Assembly (NCBI GenBank): GCA_947626725.1
Contig: CANQTI010000067.1
Location: 1-9,200 of the forward strand
Direction of reading: 5' to 3'
Source: an uncultured Eisenbergiella sp.
GTDB taxonomy: Bacteria; Bacillota; Clostridia; Lachnospirales; Lachnospiraceae
DNA: 9,200 nt
Shown here: positions 1 to 7,281 of the stretch, piece by piece
Position numbering within the stretch: position 1 is the stretch's first letter
Layout of the letters: every line of letters begins with the position of its first letter
Made by a program: the position numbers and the translations under genes
The notes under the pieces: generated by a model
Database searches by the model: none
What the model was told of the DNA's origin: nothing
Seen by the model: the letters and a program-made list of their open reading frames with translations, nothing else

Positions 1-589
1 ACAGGATCTCTTCCGGTTCCCTGGCCCCGGTCAGTTTTTCCCCTTCCCCGCGGTTCACCATAAGCCATGTAACACAGGAAAGCTCTTCCGGCCCAATCCG
101 ATCGTCCACAGGCGAGGGGTTGAGCAGGATGCGCATTCCCTTCGCTTTTCCTGCTTTCAGCAGATAAGCCGGGTCGTTGATTTCATTTTGGAGCATGAGG
201 ATATCACCCTCCGCAAAATGAGACAGAACCGAATCCACATATTCCTTTCCATTTTCATAATTGCTGCCCGCAAAAAGAAGGATCCCGTTTTCTCCCTGTT
301 CGTCCACTTGGATAACGGCATGTCCGCAGACGGTATCCGTCCTGCGCACATAACGGACATCTACACCGCTTTCTTCCATCAGGTCCCTCAAAAAGAGGCC
401 GTCCTCTCCAATGCTTCCGGCGTGAAACACACGGCCTCCGGCTCTCGCCGCCGCAATGGACTGATTGAGTCCCTTTCCTCCCGGAAAACACCGGAAGCTT
501 AGGGACGAAAGTGTCTCTCCCGGTCCGACGAGCCGTTTCACCCTGTAAACTTTATCAATGTTCATGGAACCGAAATTCAGTATTCTCAT
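1..589 (-). CDS. rbsK: Ribokinase (PfkB-family sugar kinase), C-terminus off the window
   Basis: This is a cytosolic ATP-dependent sugar kinase of the PfkB/ribokinase family; 196 codons are visible. The ATG at 587-589 is chosen because GGAGGA lies at 595-600 with 5-nt spacing. The N-terminus has the family's substrate loop (N10-I-D12), a GETL motif (24-27) and the PfkB signature 1 (GGKGLNQS, residues 37-44). Further on come an NPSP motif and an N-x-x-E motif (NRGE), which in this family helps place Mg and phosphate. The second signature, with the catalytic Asp (DTxGAGD), lies beyond position 1, so activity cannot be confirmed. It follows the glycoside hydrolase gene by 60 nt with no terminator, so it is probably the last visible gene of the sugar operon and phosphorylates a released monosaccharide. 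Ribose is the default substrate for this motif set; another pentose, nucleoside or deoxysugar remains possible. Confidence 0.85.
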   Translation of the reverse strand, partial: MRILNFGSMNIDKVYRVKRLVGPGETLSSLSFRCFPGGKGLNQSIAAARAGGRVFHAGSIGEDGLFLRDLMEESGVDVRYVRRTDTVCGHAVIQVDEQGENGILLFAGSNYENGKEYVDSVLSHFAEGDILMLQNEINDPAYLLKAGKAKGMRILLNPSPVDDRIGPEELSCVTWLMVNRGEGEKLTGAREPEEIL

Positions 590-649
590 GTGTATCCTCC
601 ATGCCGCACGCGTATGTAAGCCGGCTGCCCCGTTTTTCGTCCCAAGCGA

Positions 650-3034
650 TCACAGCGTGACATGCTCCATACATCCGCCCTGCTTTTCTCCCGCTTCCGC
701 CTGAATGACCAGGCGCAGCCTGCCCCGGTATGGCCTATAACAGCCGGCCGCCGGATCGTACAGTTTCAAAAGCTTTTGCCTGGGAATCCGGCAGACATAC
801 CTGCCGTCCAGCGCCGCAAACGTGTACCGTTCCGGCCTTCCCGGCGTCACAGTCAGTTCCAGTCTGGCGCCCTCTGCGACCGGATTTCCCTGCGCGTCGA
901 ACACCTCGGCAGACACCTCCAGCGCGTCCGGTCCGGCTTTGCATTCGCAGCGCAGCGCCAATGACTGCAGCAGAGCCTCTGCCAGTGCATACCGCTTCAC
1001 ATAGTGCCCTCCTGAGCGCATATTGCTGAAATTGTGCCGCAGCGCACCAATATTTGCACCGAGACGGCTCCACCTCCAAAACGCATCCTCCGCATCACAG
1101 ACCTCTTCTTCCAGTTCCTTAGCCCGTTTCCCGAAATAGAGCAGCATCGTGCCGCAGGGCGGCAGCGTAATGGGCATAGCGATTTCCCGGCCGGTCAGCA
1201 TGTCCAGGACCGCAGCCTCCGTCATCAGACGCGGATCCGGTTTCACGGACAGCGTATGCGTATCGTTTCCGTTATTCACCAAAACACAGCCCAGTCCGGC
1301 CCGATCCGTCAAAGGATATGCATTGACACCGCGCGGATCCGTCCGGTCTGTACAGCAATCCTCCAAAAGGAAGGGCCTTGACACCGTATCCTGCGCAAAT
1401 TCTTTCATTTCCTTTTGCAGCGCGCCACAATCCACCGGTTGGATCTCATAGCGGATTCCCGTAACGCCCTCACGCATTCCCGTCAGAAACATCTCGCGCA
1501 CAATACGCTTTTTTTCGATGGCGGGCGCCTGGCTGAGCAGACAGTTTTTATGCGACAGAAGCTCCGTTCTTTTCTCCTCATCCAGGTTTCGGGCAAATGC
1601 GCCCCATACGATCATTTTCCCGCCCGCATTCAGATAATCCAGCAGACGCTGCCAGGTGCCTTCCGTGATTCTTTCAGCATCGACCAGAAGCAGCAGCGGC
1701 ATTCGGAAGGCCAGCTGCGCATCCACAATGGAATCCGTGATGATCGTCGCGTTGACATGATCCGTCAGGAAATCCTGCATCAACGCTGTCCATCGCATAT
1801 TCCATTTATCCAGCCAGGTATCGTCGGCCGCCAGCAGGCCCACCTGCGGCTGCAGCCTTCCCATGCCCATCATGTAAGGCGCTGCTGCAACGATCTCATC
1901 AAACACCTTGCGGCATTCCGCTTCAGCCGGCGTATCTTTGATGAACCATTCGCCGTCATGCAAATGGGAACGCCAGTGAATCGGGAAAATAATGCTGATC
2001 CCCATCCCCAGATCTTCATAGATATACCGCCGCAAAAGCTGCGGCGTAAAGGAACGCCCTCCGCCGGCCGCACCCAGATCCGCGGTTTTATTTCCCAGCC
2101 TCGGAACAATCACCGGTTTGCCGTATGCGCTGTTGAAGCAGGTCATGATGACATTCCGCCGCTCAGCATCGTCATCCACCATAATGTGTCCCATTTCGAT
2201 CCCGTCGCAGGCCGCGCTCAGAGTATCCGGCTGCTGTCCAAGCGCCTGTCTGGAATATCCGTACAAAGCCGAACCGTGTGTGGGATAAAACGCGAGATGC
2301 GTGTCGTCCTGGTTCAGGATCGCCTGATAATACCAGGCCGCGCGATCCGCCATTGCCTGTTCCCGAAAACGCAGCCACAGACGGCGGGCATCGCTCCCTT
2401 CCTCCAGTGTAGCACTTTTTCCAGGAACAGGATACCCCATTTCCTGGCACCAGGCAGTAAAATGGGCCCATGATTCCGGACGGTAATCTCCTTTCCCCAA
2501 GCTGAAAAACTCAGGATACATCATCTCACCGCCCATGACATATGCGGCCACATGATGGCAGCCCGGCATGTATGAGGCCTGTTTTGCCAGCTGCCTGGCA
2601 TAGAGCGTCCAAAGATCCGGATCGTCTATGGCAGGCATCGGGATCGGCTTTCCTTCCAGAATATCCGGATCGTGCAGATCCAGTGTATTCCCATCCATAT
2701 CCCGCATCAGAGCCTTCGGCAAATTTTTCCGGTAGTGATAAAATCCCGGAAAATATACGTTGTTGTGCTCCGCCCCTGTTAAAATGGTATGTCGGCGTCC
2801 GGTCAGCGTACTGCGAAACGCTTTCAGTCTTTCGTCGATCCCCGTATCATCCAGGATATATTTCCCCTGCTCTTCATCCCATACCACGGCGGGAGCAAGG
2901 CACATATGAGTTGCATTGCAGTGTGTCCGTTGGACACAGCATTCAAAATCTGAATCGTTATCCAGCACGCCCAGTTTCTCTCCCGGCCGGTGAATCATGT
3001 CAAAATACCCCAAACGCATTTCCTGTCTCAGCAT
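650..3034 (-). CDS. GH42-like glycoside hydrolase (beta-galactosidase-type architecture), 794 aa
   Basis: This is a large protein with no signal peptide, hence probably cytosolic, acting on imported oligosaccharide. The ATG at 3034 is preceded by GGAGGG (3038-3043). The order resembles GH42: a TIM barrel in about residues 5-390, with a barrel-start pattern (ATHMCLAPAVVWDEE, 41-55) and a GGE motif (168-170) where the GH42 acid/base Glu would be expected. A Rossmann-like trimerisation domain follows (about 396-480, starting QVGLLAADDTW), then a small beta domain (about 580-635, VNNGNDTH and a TGRE turn). About 155 further residues include an Ig-like strand pattern (705-780), which makes it longer than the roughly 650-700 aa of ordinary GH42. 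On the predicted beta-7 strand (KPVIVPRLGN, 306-315) I see no Glu where the nucleophile is expected. Substrate specificity cannot be read from the sequence; beta-galactoside is only a family default. It sits downstream of the importer. Confidence 0.72.
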   Translation of the reverse strand: MLRQEMRLGYFDMIHRPGEKLGVLDNDSDFECCVQRTHCNATHMCLAPAVVWDEEQGKYILDDTGIDERLKAFRSTLTGRRHTILTGAEHNNVYFPGFYHYRKNLPKALMRDMDGNTLDLHDPDILEGKPIPMPAIDDPDLWTLYARQLAKQASYMPGCHHVAAYVMGGEMMYPEFFSLGKGDYRPESWAHFTAWCQEMGYPVPGKSATLEEGSDARRLWLRFREQAMADRAAWYYQAILNQDDTHLAFYPTHGSALYGYSRQALGQQPDTLSAACDGIEMGHIMVDDDAERRNVIMTCFNSAYGKPVIVPRLGNKTADLGAAGGGRSFTPQLLRRYIYEDLGMGISIIFPIHWRSHLHDGEWFIKDTPAEAECRKVFDEIVAAAPYMMGMGRLQPQVGLLAADDTWLDKWNMRWTALMQDFLTDHVNATIITDSIVDAQLAFRMPLLLLVDAERITEGTWQRLLDYLNAGGKMIVWGAFARNLDEEKRTELLSHKNCLLSQAPAIEKKRIVREMFLTGMREGVTGIRYEIQPVDCGALQKEMKEFAQDTVSRPFLLEDCCTDRTDPRGVNAYPLTDRAGLGCVLVNNGNDTHTLSVKPDPRLMTEAAVLDMLTGREIAMPITLPPCGTMLLYFGKRAKELEEEVCDAEDAFWRWSRLGANIGALRHNFSNMRSGGHYVKRYALAEALLQSLALRCECKAGPDALEVSAEVFDAQGNPVAEGARLELTVTPGRPERYTFAALDGRYVCRIPRQKLLKLYDPAAGCYRPYRGRLRLVIQAEAGEKQGGCMEHVTL

Positions 3035-3042
3035 TTTCCCTC

Positions 3043-3063
3043 CATTCCGGAATGCTCATTCCG
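3043..3063. repeat. Nested CATTCC/GGAATG palindromes upstream of the hydrolase gene
   Basis: CATTCCGGAATG (3043-3054) is a perfect 12-bp palindrome. It overlaps a second one, CGGAATG-CT-CATTCCG (3048-3063), so CATTCC-type half-sites occur three times in 21 bp, in alternating orientation. The cluster abuts the ribosome binding site of the hydrolase gene (3038-3043). It could be a protein-binding site or a short mRNA hairpin affecting translation; the sequence does not decide between them. Confidence 0.5.
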
Positions 3064-3121
3064 ATGACACAGCCGCTTCAGGCCGCAGCATCCCCTCTTC
3101 ATGCCGCCGTCAGGTTTTCGC

Positions 3122-3209
3122 ATCAGACACAAAGGGCCGGCACAACAACACTCCGGATACAATATTCTTGCCGCATGTCAAAACGAGGCGGCAGAATACC
3201 GTGTCTGAT
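3122..3209. repeat. 9-bp inverted repeat flanking a candidate promoter
   Basis: ATCAGACAC (3122-3130) and its exact reverse complement GTGTCTGAT (3201-3209) lie 70 bp apart in the spacer between the binding-protein and hydrolase genes. They bracket the TTGACA promoter candidate at 3154-3181. An arrangement like this could be paired operator sites or a long-range mRNA stem. A 9-bp inverted match in a spacer of this size is not very rare by chance, so confidence in function is low. Confidence 0.35.
3154..3181 (-). promoter_or_regulatory. Candidate internal promoter for hydrolase-kinase genes
   Basis: On the minus strand a perfect -35 hexamer TTGACA (3176-3181) is followed after 16 nt by TATCCG (3154-3159), which matches the -10 consensus only in its first three bases. 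It lies in the 226-bp spacer before the hydrolase start and would give a leader of about 110 nt. Because the -10 is poor, it may be weak, activator-dependent or not used. Confidence 0.35.
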
Positions 3210-3260
3210 CGTTCCTGTACCGGCCACTTTTCCTTCATTTCCAGGCCATACGCCTCTGGC

Positions 3261-5021
3261 TTATTCGCCCGCGGCCTCCGCATAAGGCGGCCAGAAATAT
3301 TTCACTCCCAGCTGTGCTTTCCCGGCCTGCAGAGCATCGTTCGTATACTCCAGGCAGAAATCGATGTCATAGATCGTGGGCAGTGTTTCCTGTATTTCCG
3401 TATATTTGGCCTCAAACGCTTCCGCGGTCGGGGCGGTCAAAAGCTCCGCCTGGGCTATCGTCATATAGCTTCTGCTCTTCACGCTTTCCTCGTTATATTT
3501 TGTAGCCCTTTCATCCTGCGGATCATACTTATACTGCGCCGGCCTGTGCGAATAGATGGCCATTTCCTCTTTCAGATAATTATCATTGGTATGATACGTC
3601 TCCAGATCAATCTCATTCGTCAGATCCAAAGGCTCATTAAACTGTATCAGGAAGGCATTGTTCGCAAACAGATCGAAACATACGAGTCCCAGTTTCTTTC
3701 TCAAATTCGGATCTTCCTGTGAGGCTTCCTTAAATTCATCCAGCACATGGATGGTGCCGTCCTCATTCCACTCCCATTGTTCACCTTCCCAGCCATAATT
3801 CATATGAATCGCGCCCTCATCATTGACCAGATACGAAATCATACGGATCAGCTGTTCCGGTGCCTTGCAGTTTGCCGAAATACAGGTCTGCAGATATCCC
3901 CATCCGGAAATGTCCGTCAGCACCGGATCGTCCCCGGCCGCATTGCGCAGCGTCACAGGCACATAATACGCATTGGGATCATTCTCATACAGCGTACGGA
4001 ACGAATCGGCAAAATCCTGCGGTGCCGCAAGCAGCGCAAATACACGGCCGCTGGCAATCTTCTCCTTTACCTGATCGCGTCCGTCCGTATAATTGGCATC
4101 CAGGATCAGACCGCGGCGATATGCCTCATTTAAGAACGCATAGGTTTCCTTATTTGCACCGTTCAGCCAGGAGTTGTAAGCCTGCCCGTCTTCCGTTTCC
4201 CACGGGACAGCGAAATAAGCCGAAACGATGTCCACAGCTTCATTGCCCTCCTCGTAAAGCTGCATGCCGATCACATCCAGGCTGTCATATGTGCCGATTT
4301 CCGTCATGGCGCGTTCGCAGGCATCCAAGAAGCCGGCCGGTGTGGACATATCGGGATTGCCCAGCTGCTCAAGCATGTCGGCCCTCACCATAATGCAGCG
4401 GTTCGGAATCAGACCTTTTCCCTCCGGAACATCATCCGTAGAATACGCGTAGTTGGGATAAGCGTAGGTTTTCCCGTCCGCCAGCGCATACCAGGCAAGG
4501 ATATCGGCGCGGAACCCCGCCTTTTCTTCCTCCGGCACATACTGATCGATCAGGTCATTGTAGGAATACAGCATCCCCGACTCGGCCATCTGTTTGATCA
4601 GATTGGTGGAAGTGGTATCCCAAAGGCCCTCCAGCGTAATGATATCAGGCACATCCTCTGCCGAAATCAGGGTCGCAAGCTGAGAGCCGGAATCGTCTGC
4701 CGCCGTGACAAACTCGATCTCAATGCCAAACTTTTCCGTCAGTTCCTTGGTCATGTCGTCGAGCCCCCAGCCCTCTGAGTTGAACGAAAAGGAAGGCACA
4801 TCTACAAACCAGGTCAGCTTAACCGGTTCCGCCGTGCCGGAATCTGTACTGGCTTCGGCGCTATTCTCTTTCGATACGCTGCTTTCCTGTGTTCCTTCTT
4901 TTTCCGCGGACGTGCTTTGATTGCCGGAACTGCTGCTGCCGCACCCCGCCAGACTGCCCAGCGCCAGAATCAATACCATTACAAGCGCCAGAATTTTTGT
5001 TGCATTCCCTCTTTTTTTCAT
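3261..5021 (-). CDS. Lipoprotein sugar-binding protein of an LplA/YtcQ-type ABC importer
   Basis: This is the extracellular solute-binding lipoprotein of the importer (586 aa), anchored to the outer face of the membrane, where it captures the oligosaccharide. The ATG at 5021 is chosen because AGGAGG (5028-5033) sits 6 nt away; the ATG two codons upstream lies directly against the Shine-Dalgarno, and the longer open frame (to 5174) overlaps the permease gene. Residues 1-26 form a lipoprotein signal peptide (KKR, then a hydrophobic run) with lipobox LAGC and the lipidated Cys at 27. A Ser/Glu/Thr-rich linker runs to about 65, and the mature fold starts near VKLTWFV (67-73). The stretch AEDVPDIITLEGLWD has the hinge-strand pattern typical of large family-1 binding proteins, and about 590 aa fits the LplA/YtcQ subclass. 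The ligand is unknown. The gene lies downstream of both permeases, separated from them by a strong hairpin. Confidence 0.9.
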   Translation of the reverse strand: MKKRGNATKILALVMVLILALGSLAGCGSSSSGNQSTSAEKEGTQESSVSKENSAEASTDSGTAEPVKLTWFVDVPSFSFNSEGWGLDDMTKELTEKFGIEIEFVTAADDSGSQLATLISAEDVPDIITLEGLWDTTSTNLIKQMAESGMLYSYNDLIDQYVPEEEKAGFRADILAWYALADGKTYAYPNYAYSTDDVPEGKGLIPNRCIMVRADMLEQLGNPDMSTPAGFLDACERAMTEIGTYDSLDVIGMQLYEEGNEAVDIVSAYFAVPWETEDGQAYNSWLNGANKETYAFLNEAYRRGLILDANYTDGRDQVKEKIASGRVFALLAAPQDFADSFRTLYENDPNAYYVPVTLRNAAGDDPVLTDISGWGYLQTCISANCKAPEQLIRMISYLVNDEGAIHMNYGWEGEQWEWNEDGTIHVLDEFKEASQEDPNLRKKLGLVCFDLFANNAFLIQFNEPLDLTNEIDLETYHTNDNYLKEEMAIYSHRPAQYKYDPQDERATKYNEESVKSRSYMTIAQAELLTAPTAEAFEAKYTEIQETLPTIYDIDFCLEYTNDALQAGKAQLGVKYFWPPYAEAAGE

Positions 5022-5071
5022 GTTCATCCTCCTTTTTATTTTTCTCTTATGATGAAAGGGATAATGCCCCC

Positions 5072-5105
5072 CGGTGCAGCCCGCATTGCCCGGGCCCTTG
5101 CACCG
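5072..5105 (-). other. Strong intercistronic hairpin between permease and binding-protein genes
   Basis: On the minus-strand transcript CGGTGCA (5099-5105) pairs with TGCACCG (5072-5078). Inside, after a 3-nt AGG bulge (5096-5098), GCCCG (5091-5095) pairs with CGGGC (5079-5083) around a 7-nt loop. That gives 12 GC-rich pairs starting two bases after the permease stop codon. No U-run follows, so it is not a standard intrinsic terminator. The likely role is mRNA stabilisation or processing that lets the binding protein be made in excess over the permeases. Confidence 0.65.
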
Positions 5106-5107
5106 CG

Positions 5108-6028
5108 TCATCCCTTCAGAGAACCAAGCATAATGCCTTTCGCAAGAAAGCGCTGCAAAAACGGATAGATACACAGAATCGGGACCGTACTTATCACGAT
5201 CGTCGCATAACGCACCGTCGTGGCCGTTATGTTCTGCTGTATATTGCTGGGCAGGCCCCCCATATCCGCCGTACTCACAAACTCAGAAGTTTTGATCATC
5301 TTGTACAAATATAACTGCAATGTCTGCAGATCCCGGCTGGTCGTATATACCATGCTGTCATAAAACGCATTCCAGTGGCCGACACCTACCCAGAGCGCAA
5401 TCGTGGCCAGGACCGGCGTGGAAAGCGGCAGATACAGGCTCCTGAAAATACGGAATTCCGACGCGCCGTCCATCACCGCCGATTCATGCAGCTCGCCCGG
5501 GATCGAGCGGAAATAGTTGGAACAGATGATCATGTTGTAAACCGAATAAAGCCCCGGAATAATATAGACCCAAAAGGTGTTGATCAGCTTCAGCTGCTTG
5601 AGCACGAGATAAAACGGGATCAGGCCGCCGCCAAAAAACATGGTAAACATATTAAACCAGTAAATCAGCGGACGAAACGGCAGATTATCCCGGCTCATAG
5701 CATAAGCGACCATTGCTGTGAATAAAACATTTGTCACGGTTCCGATCACTGTACGCAGAAATGTCACCCGAAAGCCGATCCAAAGCCTGGAATCCACCAG
5801 CGCCACGGCATAATTCTGCAAGCTCACCAGCCTGGGCCACAGATAAACGCCTCCGCGCATATAATCGTTGCCGTCGCTGAAGGACCCAATCAGCACATAC
5901 CAGAACGGATACACACAGACAATCACGAAAAACGCCATAAATGCATAGATCATGATGTCCCATTTGTTGGTGCGGTGAACAAGACCGCTTTTCCCTTTCC
6001 GGAATTTTCCGGATACACGAATCGCCAT
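5108..6028 (-). CDS. ABC sugar importer permease, YtcP/LplC type
   Basis: This is an inner-membrane permease of the MalG-like class (306 aa) that forms the translocation channel with the partner permease encoded just upstream. The ATG at 6028 is chosen for GGAGG at 6035-6039 with 6-nt spacing; the open frame extends 9 codons further but would then overlap the upstream gene's stop. The N-terminus matches the subclass pattern (NKWDIMIYAF, then VYPFWYVLIGSFSD, residues 38-52). Six hydrophobic segments can be made out. The cytoplasmic EAA loop that docks onto the ATPase is at 182-201 (ESAVMDGA, then LYLP). The gene follows the first permease after 13 nt, so translation may be coupled. It has no ATPase fused or adjacent, as in systems energised by a shared MsmX-type ATPase. 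Confidence 0.92.
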   Translation of the reverse strand: MAIRVSGKFRKGKSGLVHRTNKWDIMIYAFMAFFVIVCVYPFWYVLIGSFSDGNDYMRGGVYLWPRLVSLQNYAVALVDSRLWIGFRVTFLRTVIGTVTNVLFTAMVAYAMSRDNLPFRPLIYWFNMFTMFFGGGLIPFYLVLKQLKLINTFWVYIIPGLYSVYNMIICSNYFRSIPGELHESAVMDGASEFRIFRSLYLPLSTPVLATIALWVGVGHWNAFYDSMVYTTSRDLQTLQLYLYKMIKTSEFVSTADMGGLPSNIQQNITATTVRYATIVISTVPILCIYPFLQRFLAKGIMLGSLKG

Positions 6029-6041
6029 ACTGCCCCTCCCC

Positions 6042-6980
6042 TCAAAACAGACCATTGCCGGTAAGCTTCTTGCTGGTAATGTTCCCCGCTTCCAGTAAGA
6101 TCACTGCGACAATGGAACGGAAAACACCCACGGCGGTAGTAAAGGAAAACCGCCGCTGGGAAATACCCACTTTATAAATGTAAGTATCCAGCACCTCGCT
6201 TCGCGTGAGATTCAAAGGATTCTGCAGCATATAGATCCTGTCAAAGCCGGAACCAAGGATTCCGCTTATGGCGAGCAGGAGCAATACCGTAATGGTGGGT
6301 GCGATACATGGAAGTGTGACACGAAGCGCCATCTGCAGTCGGTTTGCACCGTCTACGCGCGCTGCGTCATAAATCTCCTGATCTACACCCGCAATCGCCG
6401 CAACATAAACCACGGACCCCCATCCGGTTCCCTTGATCACCGACGATATGATAACGATCGCATAGAAATAATCCGCATTGGAAAGGAATTGAACCGGTGA
6501 ACGGATCAATCCCAGCCCCATCAGGGCACTGTTGATAAAACCGCCGTCCGTAGACAGAAAAGCGGTCACGATTCCTCCGAACACTACCCAGGAGATGAAA
6601 TGCGGAAAATATGTGCAGGTCTGCACCAGACGCCTTCCAAAATTATTCCGGATCTCATTCAGCAGCAATGCGAAGAAAATTGGGATCGGGAACGTGATCA
6701 CCAGTTCCAGAACCCCCAGCATAAGCGTATTGGTCATCACTGTCTTAAACTGCGCATCCTGAATGAATTTGATAAAATTATCCAGCCCCACAAAGGGTTT
6801 GCTTTGCAGATCCGCCATGACATTCATGGTATAATCCAGATCCTTGAAGGCAATCACAATGCCAAACATTGGTACATAGGCGAATATTGCCAGAAACAGC
6901 ACTCCCGCCATTGCCATCAGAAAAATCTGCCAATTAAATCGTCTCCGATTCTTTTTTCTTACCCCCAGTGTTTTTATCAA
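6042..6980 (-). CDS. ABC sugar importer permease, LplB/YteP type
   Basis: This is an inner-membrane permease (312 aa) of the MalF-like class and the first intact gene of the sugar operon. The start is read as TTG at 6978-6980. AAGGGGAAG (6986-6994) gives a moderate Shine-Dalgarno, and the frame upstream to the nearest stop contains no ATG or GTG. A basic tail (KKNRRRFNW) is followed by a first membrane helix and the motif YVPMFGIVIAFKDLD (35-49), which is typical of LplB/YteP permeases. The EAA loop is at 205-224 (DAARVDGANR, then VTLP). Six membrane segments are visible. Known relatives import complex oligosaccharides such as rhamnogalacturonan fragments, but substrate cannot be inferred from the permease. 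The poor start and odd leader upstream (see 7023-7070) suggest that the operon's 5' end was rearranged. Confidence 0.92.
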   Translation of the reverse strand: MIKTLGVRKKNRRRFNWQIFLMAMAGVLFLAIFAYVPMFGIVIAFKDLDYTMNVMADLQSKPFVGLDNFIKFIQDAQFKTVMTNTLMLGVLELVITFPIPIFFALLLNEIRNNFGRRLVQTCTYFPHFISWVVFGGIVTAFLSTDGGFINSALMGLGLIRSPVQFLSNADYFYAIVIISSVIKGTGWGSVVYVAAIAGVDQEIYDAARVDGANRLQMALRVTLPCIAPTITVLLLLAISGILGSGFDRIYMLQNPLNLTRSEVLDTYIYKVGISQRRFSFTTAVGVFRSIVAVILLEAGNITSKKLTGNGLF

Positions 6981-7022
6981 AATTTCTTCCCCTTCTTCGT
7001 CGTCCCGACGCCCTTTCCTGTT

Positions 7023-7070
7023 TCAGTCACAATCCGACCCGATATCAGTATCAACAATAATTTTTTTTAT
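7023..7070 (-). pseudogene. Possible N-terminal remnant of a nucleoside hydrolase
   Basis: Read on the minus strand from ATA at 7068-7070, the codons give (I)KKIIVDTDIGSDCD and then TGA at 7023-7025. The IIVDTDIGSDCD run matches the N-terminal Ca-binding Asp cluster of the nucleoside hydrolase (IUNH) family, in the DTDIGSDCDD variant. In intact genes this motif lies right at the start of the protein, and here AGGAG (7072-7076) lies just upstream. There is no ATG, an A8 run occupies the place where the start would be, and the frame ends where the next Asp is expected. Nothing IUNH-like follows in other frames. The simplest reading is a deleted first gene of the operon that left its first dozen codons. 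The stretch is short, so coincidence cannot be excluded. Confidence 0.45.
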
Positions 7071-7110
7071 GCTCCTACCCCCCTTCAATATGGCCACATC
7101 CTAATTGTAC

Positions 7111-7120
7111 ACGTATACGT
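7111..7120. promoter_or_regulatory. Perfect palindrome, candidate operator of the sugar operon
   Basis: ACGTATACGT is a perfect 10-bp palindrome lying just downstream of the start site predicted from the TATAAT box at 7128-7133 (start near 7121). The surrounding 19 bp (7106-7124) begins TG and ends CA, loosely like LacI/CcpA sites, but it misses several positions of the CcpA cre consensus. A repressor site at this position would block initiation. The cognate protein is unknown. Confidence 0.4.
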
Positions 7121-7127
7121 TGCAGTT

Positions 7128-7133
7128 ATTATA
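7128..7133 (-). promoter_or_regulatory. -10 box of the sugar operon promoter
   Basis: There is a perfect TATAAT on the minus strand, giving a start near 7121 and a leader of about 140 nt to the permease. At 16-18 nt upstream no good -35 is present (the 17-nt position reads ATCGGG). This is expected for a promoter needing an activator such as the divergent AraC protein. A second TATAAT at 7212-7217 on the same strand also lacks a -35 and is farther away. Confidence 0.45.
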
Positions 7134-7251
7134 CCGCCGCTTTTCCCCCACCCGATATAATCCATTGGTCCCATTTTTTATATTAATTGGCTGTATCCTC
7201 ATTTCTTCTGTATTATATTCCCAAAAAATATCACAAATTTTTCTAATAGAA

Positions 7252-7281
7252 TTGAAAACAGTATTCCATATGTTTTATAAT
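7252..7281 (+). promoter_or_regulatory. Sigma-A promoter for the araC-type gene
   Basis: TTGAAA (7252-7257), an 18-nt spacer and a perfect TATAAT (7276-7281) form a good vegetative promoter with a start near 7288. It drives the plus-strand regulator away from the sugar operon. Confidence 0.65.

Noticed and set aside
1415..2473. 352-codon open frame on the plus strand inside the hydrolase gene
   Set aside because: It is antisense to a well-supported GH42-like gene, has no recognisable domain and is rich in Arg, His and Gln as expected from a shadow frame of a GC-biased gene.
3110..3238. 42-codon minus-strand open frame in the leader of the hydrolase gene
   Set aside because: There is no good Shine-Dalgarno and no recognisable motif, and a frame this short is expected by chance in the spacer; conservation would be needed to revive it.
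2542..3722. Two long plus-strand open frames (247 and 241 codons) spanning the hydrolase start, its leader and the binding-protein end
   Set aside because: They overlap each other and two real genes in antisense, with low-complexity composition and no convincing ribosome binding sites or domains.
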